Shown piece after piece: positions 57,922 through 64,000 of a DNA stretch of 64,000 bases. Source of the stretch: Sulfitobacter faviae (GTDB lineage Bacteria; Pseudomonadota; Alphaproteobacteria; Rhodobacterales; Rhodobacteraceae). Position numbers and translations under genes: made by a program. The notes under the pieces are model-generated. The model was not told the origin of the DNA, searched no databases, and saw only the letters and a list, made by a program, of their open reading frames with translations. Positions within the stretch are counted from its first letter, which is position 1. Each line of letters opens with the position of its first letter. Where the stretch lies: contig NZ_PGFQ01000002.1 of assembly GCF_029870955.1 (NCBI RefSeq), positions 124,001 through 188,000 of the forward strand, in the 5' to 3' direction.

Positions 57922-58668
57922 TTAACCGCGCCCCGCGAAGGGCATTTTGGTGGCCATCACGGTGACGAACATGGCGTTGGAGTCAAGCGACAGCTTCGCC
58001 ATGTAAGACAGCGTTTCGGCCACATCGTTCACATCCATGCGCGGCTCGGACATGCGGCTGCCATTGGGTTGCAGAATGCCCTCCTTCATCCGCTCGGTCA
58101 TCTCGCTCGCCGCATTGCCGATGTCGATCTGCCCGCAGGCAATGTCATGCGCCCGCCCGTCGAGCGACAGCGCGCGGGTCAACCCGGTGATCGCGTGTTT
58201 CGTCGCCGTATAGGGCACCGACAGAGGGCGCGGCACATGAGCGCTGATCGAGCCGTTGTTGATGATTCGCCCGCCCTTGGGGCTCTGCCGTTTCATCAGG
58301 GCGAAAGCCGCACGGGCGCAGAGGAATGACCCGGTCAGATTGGTCGCGACGATGTCGTTCCACTCCGCCACGCTGAGCGCGTCTACCTCAACTGCCGAGC
58401 CATTGCGCCCGGCATTGTTGAACAGCAGATCCAGCCGCCCAAAGGTCGTCTCCACCCGCTCGAAAAGCGCATCGACCTCCGCCTCGACGCCCACATCGGC
58501 GGCCACGGCGATATGCCCCTGCCCGTCGAGCCTCGCGCAGGCTGCGTCGATCTTATCCTGCTGCCGCCCCGTCAGCACGAGAGTGAAACCGTCCTTCGCC
58601 AAACGCTGCGCACAGGCAAGGCCCACCCCGCTTCCGGCCCCTGTTATCAGAGCAATCTTTTGATCCAT
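57922..58668 (-). CDS. SDR-family oxidoreductase
   Basis: 248 residues. NAD(P) motif TGAGSGVGLACAQRLAKDG starts at residue 9, then NNAGRNG. The active-site Ser is in NNGSISAHVPRPLSVPYTATKHAITGLTR with Tyr-x3-Lys. It is convergent with the FAD dehydrogenase, 5 bases apart. The upstream gap holds the AATCTAATATATATGA motif. The substrate is unknown. Confidence 0.85.
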   Translation of the reverse strand: MDQKIALITGAGSGVGLACAQRLAKDGFTLVLTGRQQDKIDAACARLDGQGHIAVAADVGVEAEVDALFERVETTFGRLDLLFNNAGRNGSAVEVDALSVAEWNDIVATNLTGSFLCARAAFALMKRQSPKGGRIINNGSISAHVPRPLSVPYTATKHAITGLTRALSLDGRAHDIACGQIDIGNAASEMTERMKEGILQPNGSRMSEPRMDVNDVAETLSYMAKLSLDSNAMFVTVMATKMPFAGRG

Positions 58669-58712
58669 CTTACCATTCCATCCCTGTCATCGCCCTGCGG
58701 GCCGTTGTGTGG

Positions 58713-58728
58713 AATCTAATATATATGA
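58713..58728. promoter_or_regulatory. AT-rich motif shared with sugar-acid promoters
   Basis: AATCTAATATATATGA. Its reverse complement contains ATATATTAGATT, identical to 12 bases of the 40576-40590 motif. It sits about 45 bases upstream of the SDR start (58668). Confidence 0.4.
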
Positions 58729-58810
58729 TCGCGCAAGAATAGGTTTTTTCGCTATTTTTCCGATTTGGCGCCTCGTTCAACTTGGCTGTCTCACATTCGC
58801 GCGAGCGCAC

Positions 58811-58825
58811 TAGACGACCGGTCTA
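58811..58825. promoter_or_regulatory. TetR-type operator TAGACGACCGGTCTA
   Basis: TAGAC / GTCTA arms around GACCG, 22 bases upstream of the TetR start. It closely resembles the TAGACC-N4-GGTCTA box known for NemR-like regulators. Autoregulation with the MDR gene is the natural reading. Confidence 0.55.
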
Positions 58826-58846
58826 TTATTCCTTAGATGCCCCGGT

Positions 58847-59458
58847 ATGACAGAGGCAAAGAAATCAGATCAGACGCGGCAACGCATCTTGGACATAGGG
58901 CGCAGCCTCGTGCTGCGGCACGGGTTCTCTGGCGTTGGCCTGTCGCGCATTCTGAGCGAAAGCGGCGTGCCCAAGGGCTCGTTTTACTATTACTTCGCGT
59001 CGAAAGAGGCTTTTGGCACCGCGATGCTGGCAGATTACGTCGAGGCCTATCTCGACCGTGTCGATGCGCTGATCGCGGCCCCGGGAACGGCGGGCGGCAA
59101 GCTCGACAATTTCTGGGATGCATGGCTCAGCCAATCCAGCGCCCCGGGGATCGCCAGCGCCTGTTTGGTGGTGAAACTCGGATCCGAAGTCGCCGACCTG
59201 TCGGAAACGATGCGCGAAACCCTCGATCAGGGTGTCGATGCTTTGGTCGCCCGAATTGCCCAATTGCTGCGCCAAGGCGCAGAGGATGGGACCGTTCGGG
59301 TGCTCGAAGACCCCGAGACCACAGCCCGCATGCTCTATGCCAAATGGCTCGGCGCTGCGGTGCTGGCCAAACTGGCACGCAGCGATGCGCCGCTGCGCAT
59401 GGCGCGCGCTGAAACCTCTGCCCAACTCTCCCCCACCGGGGACCAATTCCCAACCTGA
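58847..59458 (+). CDS. TetR-family transcriptional regulator (NemR/AcuR-like)
   Basis: 203 residues. HTH RILDIGRSLVLRHGFSGVGLSRILSESGVPKGSFYYYFASKEAFG occupies residues 13-57. The ligand domain includes SACLVVKLGSEVADLSETMR with one cysteine that could sense electrophiles, as NemR does. It lies 11 bases upstream of the reductase gene; the two form a typical regulator/reductase pair for reactive carbonyl or quinone stress. Confidence 0.85.
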   Translation: MTEAKKSDQTRQRILDIGRSLVLRHGFSGVGLSRILSESGVPKGSFYYYFASKEAFGTAMLADYVEAYLDRVDALIAAPGTAGGKLDNFWDAWLSQSSAPGIASACLVVKLGSEVADLSETMRETLDQGVDALVARIAQLLRQGAEDGTVRVLEDPETTARMLYAKWLGAAVLAKLARSDAPLRMARAETSAQLSPTGDQFPT

Positions 59459-59469
59459 AAGGAAACAGC

Positions 59470-60450
59470 ATGTTCGCTGCCATCCACGACACATTCGGCG
59501 AGCCCGCCGAGGTTCTGACCACCCGCGAAACCGACAAGCCCGCGCCCGCCGCAGGCGAAGCGCTGCTGCGCATGGTGCTCTCGCCCATCCACAACCACGA
59601 CCTTTGGACCGTGCGCGGCAACTATGGCTACAAGCCCGAACTGCCCGGCGCCATCGGCGGCTCCGAAGCGCTTGGCATCGTCGAGGCCGTGGGCGAAGGC
59701 GTTGATGAGGCGCTGATCGGCAAACGCGTCACCGCCGCTGGCTTCCACGGCGCATGGGCCGAGTATTTCACCGCCCCTGCCGCGGGCCTGCTGCCCCTGC
59801 CTGAGGCGATCTCGGACGAAGCGGGCGCGCAGTTGATTGCCATGCCCTTCAGCGCCCTGTCCCTGTTGGAAACCCTCAAAGTCGGCGAAGGCGATTGGCT
59901 GATCCAAACCGCCGCCAATGGCGCGGTCGGCAAGATCATGGTCGGTCTGGCCAAGGCGCGCGGTGTCAAATTGCTGAACCTCGTCCGCCGCGAAGGCGCC
60001 GCCGAAGAGATGCGCGACACCGGCGCGGAACATGTCCTCTCCACCGAAGATGCGGATTGGCAGAGCAAAGCGCGTGAGTTGATCGGCAAAGACGGCGCGG
60101 TCTCGGCCATCGATTCCGTCGGCGGTGAGTTGGGCGGTCAACTGGTCGAACTACTGGGCAAGGACGGTGAGTTGATCGTCTTCGGCACGGCGACAGGCCA
60201 GCCGCTCTCCATGTCCTCGGGCGAATTGATCATGAAGCACATCACCGTCAAAGGCTTCTGGGGCTCGCGCGTCAGCGGCGAGATGGCGGCAGAGACGCGG
60301 GGCCGCCTGATTGGCGAATTGGTGCAACTGGCTGCAAAGGGCCAACTGCCCCTCGACACCGGCGGCATCTACCCGCTGGCCGAGGTGACCGAGGCGATGA
60401 AAGCCGCGCTGACCACGGGCCGTGGCGGCAAGGTCATGCTGCGCCCGTGA
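59470..60450 (+). CDS. MDR-family quinone oxidoreductase / enoyl reductase
   Basis: 326 residues of the zinc-independent medium-chain dehydrogenase/reductase group. Segments seen are SPIHNHDLWTVRGNYGYKPELPGAIGGSEALGIV, the NADPH motif in LIQTAANGAVGKIMVGLAKARG, and a C-terminal ITVKGFWGSRVSG. No structural zinc cysteine cluster is visible. It is probably an NADPH-dependent reductase of quinones or alpha,beta-unsaturated carbonyls controlled by the adjacent TetR. Confidence 0.83.
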   Translation: MFAAIHDTFGEPAEVLTTRETDKPAPAAGEALLRMVLSPIHNHDLWTVRGNYGYKPELPGAIGGSEALGIVEAVGEGVDEALIGKRVTAAGFHGAWAEYFTAPAAGLLPLPEAISDEAGAQLIAMPFSALSLLETLKVGEGDWLIQTAANGAVGKIMVGLAKARGVKLLNLVRREGAAEEMRDTGAEHVLSTEDADWQSKARELIGKDGAVSAIDSVGGELGGQLVELLGKDGELIVFGTATGQPLSMSSGELIMKHITVKGFWGSRVSGEMAAETRGRLIGELVQLAAKGQLPLDTGGIYPLAEVTEAMKAALTTGRGGKVMLRP

Positions 60451-60616
60451 TCGGGATTTGACGACAGCGGCGGCCCTCCCTCCCCGGGGTCGCCGCCCCA
60501 TGCGCGGAATGCCCAAGTTTCGGACAGCACCGCGATTTGCTGCCCATTTTTCAGGCAAGCCCGCCGTGCAGGCGGCTCTGAACCGCCTCGGCGATGACTC
60601 TCCCCCGTCTCTATGG

Positions 60617-60630
60617 TGATTAAAAAATCA
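60617..60630. promoter_or_regulatory. Small palindrome TGATT-AAAA-AATCA upstream of urease operon
   Basis: It lies within the 250-base gap between the MDR gene and ureD, 71 bases before the ureD start. It is the only AT-rich symmetrical element in that gap and a possible regulator site; no other feature was seen there. Confidence 0.3.
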
Positions 60631-60700
60631 TCAGACTTTACAGGGCGGAGCGTTCCTCATCCTCATCGACAGCAGCATAAACAGCCCCCAAGCGACCCCG

Positions 60701-61498
60701 GTGCAGCCGCGCGCCATCGGTGCTGCGATGGTCTCGGCCAAGGCTGCGCGGGGCGGTTCGACAATCGGCGAATTGCGCCAGTCGGGCGCGATGAAGCTGC
60801 TCTTCCCCCGCCCCGACCCCGCGCTGTTGCAAGCAATCGTCATCAATTCCGCAGGCGGCATCACCGGCGGCGATAGTTTTGCCCTGACGGCCCGTGCCGA
60901 GGCGCAAGCGGCGCTCAGCCTCACCACGCAGGCCGCCGAACGCGCCTATCGCGCGCAACCGGGGCAAGTAGCGGCGCTGCGCAATACCCTCACCGTCGAC
61001 TCCGGCGCGACGCTGCATTGGCTGCCGCAAGAGACCATTCTCTACGACGGATGCGCCCTGCGGCGGCATCTGACCGTCGATCTGGCGCAAGACGCCTCTC
61101 TCCTGCTGGTGGAGCCACTTGTCTTTGGCCGCGCCGCTATGGGTGAAGCGCTGCGTCATGCCTATTTCCGCGACCGGATCGAGGTCAACCGCGCGGGCCA
61201 GCCGCTTTTTCACGACGCGATGACGCTCAGCGGCGATGTCACCGCGCATCTGGCGGCCCCGCACATCGCGGCCGGGGCCGGTGCCCTTGCCACGCTGATC
61301 TATGTGGCCCCCGATGCCGAAGCGCGGCTGCCCCGGCTCCGCGCCCAATTGCCCGACATCGCCGGGGCCAGCCTGATCGGCCCTGACCTGCTGGTTGCTC
61401 GGATCCTCGCCGCAGATAGTTTCGATCTTCGCCAATCGCTCGTCCCGATTTTGGGCACGTTGAGCGGTGACACCCTTCCCCGATCATGGATGACCTGA
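60701..61498 (+). CDS. ureD: Urease accessory protein UreD
   Basis: 265 residues. UreD is the scaffold that binds apo-urease with UreF/UreG for nickel delivery. Segments seen are [42 protein letters not shown], and [14 protein letters not shown], which are diagnostic. The start GTG 60701 is the only plausible initiation codon in a frame open since 60620. It is the first urease gene, with ureA starting 2 bases after its stop. Confidence 0.88.
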   Translation: MQPRAIGAAMVSAKAARGGSTIGELRQSGAMKLLFPRPDPALLQAIVINSAGGITGGDSFALTARAEAQAALSLTTQAAERAYRAQPGQVAALRNTLTVDSGATLHWLPQETILYDGCALRRHLTVDLAQDASLLLVEPLVFGRAAMGEALRHAYFRDRIEVNRAGQPLFHDAMTLSGDVTAHLAAPHIAAGAGALATLIYVAPDAEARLPRLRAQLPDIAGASLIGPDLLVARILAADSFDLRQSLVPILGTLSGDTLPRSWMT

Positions 61499-61499
61499 C

Positions 61500-61802
61500 G
61501 TGCAACTGACCCCGCGAGAAAAAGACAAACTGCTGATCTCCATGGCTGCCGAGGTCGCCCGCAAGCGCCTTGCGCGCGGGGTCAAGCTGAACCACCCGGA
61601 GGCCATCGCCCTCATCACCGACACCGTGGTCGAAGGCGCGCGGGATGGCCGCAGCGTGGCCGATATGATGCAGGCCGGTGCCCATGTCATCACCCGCGAC
61701 GACTGTATGGAGGGGGTGGCCGAGATGATCCCCGAGGTGCAGGTCGAAGCCACTTTTCCCGACGGGACCAAATTGGTCACCGTGCACAACCCCATCAGAT
61801 AG
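61500..61802 (+). CDS. ureA: Urease subunit gamma
   Basis: 100 residues, the standard UreA length. It starts with GTG ([24 protein letters not shown]) and contains [18 protein letters not shown], and [31 protein letters not shown] ending. It is a small subunit of the (alpha-beta-gamma)3 cytoplasmic urease. Confidence 0.95.
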   Translation: MQLTPREKDKLLISMAAEVARKRLARGVKLNHPEAIALITDTVVEGARDGRSVADMMQAGAHVITRDDCMEGVAEMIPEVQVEATFPDGTKLVTVHNPIR

Positions 61803-61810
61803 GATATCCC

Positions 61811-62007
61811 ATGCCGCGTTTTGCCCCCCTTCTTGCCCTGCCGCTTATGTCGCTCGCCATGGCGGCCTTCGCCCATAGCGCGCCGCTCCCCCACAGCCAC
61901 GGCGGAGAGGGCGACGGATCGCTCGCCGTCTACCTGATCGCCGCCGCGGCCTTTGCGCTGTCGGGGGGATCCTCGTCCTGCGGCGTCTGAAGACATCCAA
62001 AGCATGA
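61811..62007 (+). CDS. Small His-containing membrane protein within the urease operon, frameshifted as read
   Basis: ATG 61811 lies 8 bases after ureA. The first frame reads a signal-like segment ([21 protein letters not shown]), a His-bearing stretch [15 protein letters not shown], and a membrane helix [16 protein letters not shown], then leaves frame in the G run 61963-61968. One added G yields [12 protein letters not shown] and a TGA at 62005-62007 overlapping the ureB ATG, about 65 residues. The layout matches the 52-residue protein at 32750. It may bind nickel or help its uptake, but no known family was recognised. Confidence 0.6.
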
Positions 62008-62309
62008 TCCCCGGTGAGATCATTCCGGCGGAGGGCCTGTTGACCCTCAATGCCGACAGCACGGCGATCACGCTGATGGTCGCCAATACCGGCGACCGCC
62101 CGGTGCAGGTCGGCAGCCACTACCATTTCGCCGAGAGCAACCCGGCGCTTGAGTTCGACCGCGCCGCCGCGCGGGGCCTGCGCCTCGACATCGCGGCGGG
62201 GACTGCGGTGCGTTTCGAGCCCGGCCAACGGCGCGAGGTCGCGCTCATCCCGATCGGCGGGGCGCGGCGTGTCTTTGGCTTTAACAGCGCGGTGATGGGA
62301 GACCTCTGA
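62004..62309 (+). CDS. ureB: Urease subunit beta
   Basis: 101 residues from ATG 62004 ([18 protein letters not shown]). It contains [46 protein letters not shown], and [14 protein letters not shown], all standard UreB segments. The longer in-frame start at 61953 falls inside the preceding small gene and is rejected. The stop overlaps the ureC start. Confidence 0.93.
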   Translation: MIPGEIIPAEGLLTLNADSTAITLMVANTGDRPVQVGSHYHFAESNPALEFDRAAARGLRLDIAAGTAVRFEPGQRREVALIPIGGARRVFGFNSAVMGDL

Positions 62310-64000
62310 TGCCTGCACAGATCAAACGCGGTGACTATGCCGCCATGTTCGGCCCCACAGTGGGCGACCGGGTGCGGCTGGCCGATACGGACCTTATCAT
62401 CGAAGTCGAACGTGACCTGACCACTGGGGAGGGCCGGGCCTATGGCGAAGAGGTCAAGTTCGGCGGCGGCAAGGTGATCCGCGATGGCATGGGCCAGTCG
62501 CAGGTCACCCGCGCGGGCGGCGCCGTGGACACGGTCATCACCAATGCGCTGATCGTTGACCATACCGGCATCTACAAGGCCGATGTCGGGCTGAAAGACG
62601 GGCGCATCGCCAAGATCGGCAAAGCGGGCAACCCAGACACGCAGCCAGGGGTCGATATCATCATCGGGCCGGGCACCGAGGTGATCGCGGGCGAGGGGCG
62701 CATCCTCACTGCCGGGGGCTTTGACAGCCATATCCACTTCATCTGCCCGCAACAGATCGAAGACGCACTGCATTCGGGGCTGACCACCATGCTCGGCGGC
62801 GGCACTGGCCCCGCGCATGGCACATTGGCCACCACCTGCACGCCGGGCGGCTGGCATATCGGGCGCATGATGCAGGCCGCCGATGCCTTTCCGATGAACC
62901 TCGCCTTTGCAGGGAAAGGCAATGCCTCGCAACCCGCCGCACTGGAAGAGCAGATCAACGCAGGCGCCTGCGCGCTGAAACTGCATGAGGATTGGGGCAC
63001 CACCCCGGCGGCCATCGACTGCTGCCTTGGCGTTGCCGATGCGATGGACGTGCAGGTGATGATCCACACCGACACGCTGAACGAAAGCGGCTTTGTCGAA
63101 CATACCGTGAAGGCCATGAAGGGCCGCACGATCCACGCCTTCCACACCGAAGGCGCGGGCGGGGGCCATGCCCCGGACATCATCAAGATTTGCGGCGAAG
63201 AGCATGTGCTGCCCTCCTCGACCAACCCCACGCGGCCCTTCACGGTCAACACGTTGGAAGAGCATCTGGATATGCTCATGGTGTGTCACCACCTCGACAA
63301 ATCGATCCCCGAGGATGTGGCCTTTGCCGAAAGCCGCATCCGGCGGGAGACCATCGCCGCCGAAGACATTCTGCATGACATGGGGGCTTTCTCGATCATC
63401 GCCTCCGACAGTCAGGCCATGGGCCGGGTCGGAGAGGTCTTGATCCGCACATGGCAGACCGCTGACAAGATGAAAAAGCAGCGCGGACGGTTGCCCGAAG
63501 AGACGGGCGACAACGACAATTATCGCGTCCGCCGCTACATCGCGAAATACACCATTAACCCCGCTATCGCTCATGGCATCTCGACCCATATCGGCAGCAT
63601 TGGAGAGGGCAAGCGTGCCGATCTGGTGCTGTGGAACCCCGCCTTTTTCGGGGTGAAGCCCGAGATGGTCTTGCTTGGCGGCAGCATCGTCTGCGCGCAG
63701 ATGGGCGACCCCAACGCCTCGATCCCCACGCCGCAGCCGGTCTATTCGCGGCCCATGTTCGGCGCCTATGGCCGGGCGGTGGAAAACTCCGCCGTGGTCT
63801 TTGTCAGCGAAGCGGCAGAGGCCGCGGGAGTGGGCGGTAGCCTCGGCCTTGCCAAACAGACGCTTGCAGTGCGCAACACCCGCGAGATCGGCAAGCGCGA
63901 TCTGAAGTTGAACGACGCGCTGCCCGAGGTCGAGGTCAACCCCGAGACCTATGAGGTGCGCGCGGATGGTGAATTGCTGACCTGTGAACCTGCCTCCGTG
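62309..64000 (+). CDS. ureC: Urease subunit alpha (partial at window end)
   Basis: 564 residues are visible, nearly the whole protein (family about 570); only the last few residues are cut off. Nickel ligands are H141 and H143 (SHIHF), carbamylated K224 (LKLHEDWG), H253 (MIHTD), H279 (AFHTEG) and the Asp in [11 protein letters not shown]. The mobile flap [22 protein letters not shown] holds its Cys/His pair. It catalyses urea hydrolysis. ureE, ureF and ureG are expected beyond the window. Confidence 0.96.
   Translation, partial: MPAQIKRGDYAAMFGPTVGDRVRLADTDLIIEVERDLTTGEGRAYGEEVKFGGGKVIRDGMGQSQVTRAGGAVDTVITNALIVDHTGIYKADVGLKDGRIAKIGKAGNPDTQPGVDIIIGPGTEVIAGEGRILTAGGFDSHIHFICPQQIEDALHSGLTTMLGGGTGPAHGTLATTCTPGGWHIGRMMQAADAFPMNLAFAGKGNASQPAALEEQINAGACALKLHEDWGTTPAAIDCCLGVADAMDVQVMIHTDTLNESGFVEHTVKAMKGRTIHAFHTEGAGGGHAPDIIKICGEEHVLPSSTNPTRPFTVNTLEEHLDMLMVCHHLDKSIPEDVAFAESRIRRETIAAEDILHDMGAFSIIASDSQAMGRVGEVLIRTWQTADKMKKQRGRLPEETGDNDNYRVRRYIAKYTINPAIAHGISTHIGSIGEGKRADLVLWNPAFFGVKPEMVLLGGSIVCAQMGDPNASIPTPQPVYSRPMFGAYGRAVENSAVVFVSEAAEAAGVGGSLGLAKQTLAVRNTREIGKRDLKLNDALPEVEVNPETYEVRADGELLTCEPASV

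Overview
The window is GC-rich DNA of the type seen in marine Alphaproteobacteria of the Rhodobacterales (Roseobacter/Sulfitobacter-like). I infer this from the protein flavour, the density of solute-binding-protein transporters, the TAXI-TRAP system, fused AcnX, KGSA dehydrogenases and a urease operon; no 16S or other marker is present. Nearly all of it is catabolic and transport gene clusters, each with its own regulator. No tRNA, rRNA or CRISPR was seen, and no gene-free stretch exceeds 300 bases.

Layout. (1) 1-10330: a hydroxyproline island. It holds a Pyr2C reductase (cut by the window edge), KGSA dehydrogenase, a polar amino-acid ABC transporter, a D-hydroxyproline dehydrogenase-like flavoenzyme, hydroxyproline 2-epimerase, aconitase X (cis-3-hydroxyproline dehydratase type) and a second proline-racemase-family enzyme. 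(2) 10519-16030: an Opp/Dpp-type peptide ABC transporter. (3) 16123-25799: a LacI-controlled xylose-type operon (xylA, TIM-barrel isomerase, Gfo/Idh dehydrogenase, sugar ABC transporter, xylB). (4) 25855-29529: a PaoABC-like molybdenum hydroxylase on the minus strand. (5) 29702-30808: an IS30-family element. (6) 30891-36382: a glutathionylspermidine-synthase-like/DUF1190 pair, a small His-rich membrane protein, BKACE plus hydroxyacyl dehydrogenase, and a divergent SDR with a LysR. (7) 36454-47222: a sugar-acid island with a LarA-like nickel-pincer racemase, LarC, UxaA-type dehydratase, RraA/HMG aldolase family, DapA family, IlvD/Edd dehydratase, HpcH aldolase and a second KGSA dehydrogenase. 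(8) 47219-57917: a 2-hydroxyacid region with a D-2-hydroxyacid dehydrogenase, LarB, LarE, two GntR regulators, a TAXI-TRAP transporter, a TPP enzyme and an FAD-linked D-2-hydroxyacid dehydrogenase. (9) 57922-60450: an SDR, and a TetR with an MDR reductase. (10) 60701 to the end: the urease operon ureD-A-x-B-C.

How it fits together. The hydroxyproline genes would convert 4-hydroxyproline to 2-oxoglutarate and 3-hydroxyprolines to proline. The sugar-acid genes resemble a Weimberg-type route (pentonate, 2-keto-3-deoxypentonate, KGSA, 2-oxoglutarate) or an aldolase variant. All three cofactor genes for the nickel pincer nucleotide (larB, larC, larE) plus a LarA homologue with conserved catalytic residues are present, split over two clusters. 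Together with urease this makes nickel enzymology a theme.

Sequence quality. Eighteen otherwise intact genes are broken by an apparent single-base deletion, almost always in a G or C run. I read this as consensus error rather than gene decay. I give the full reconstructed extent for each such gene and state the position of the break.
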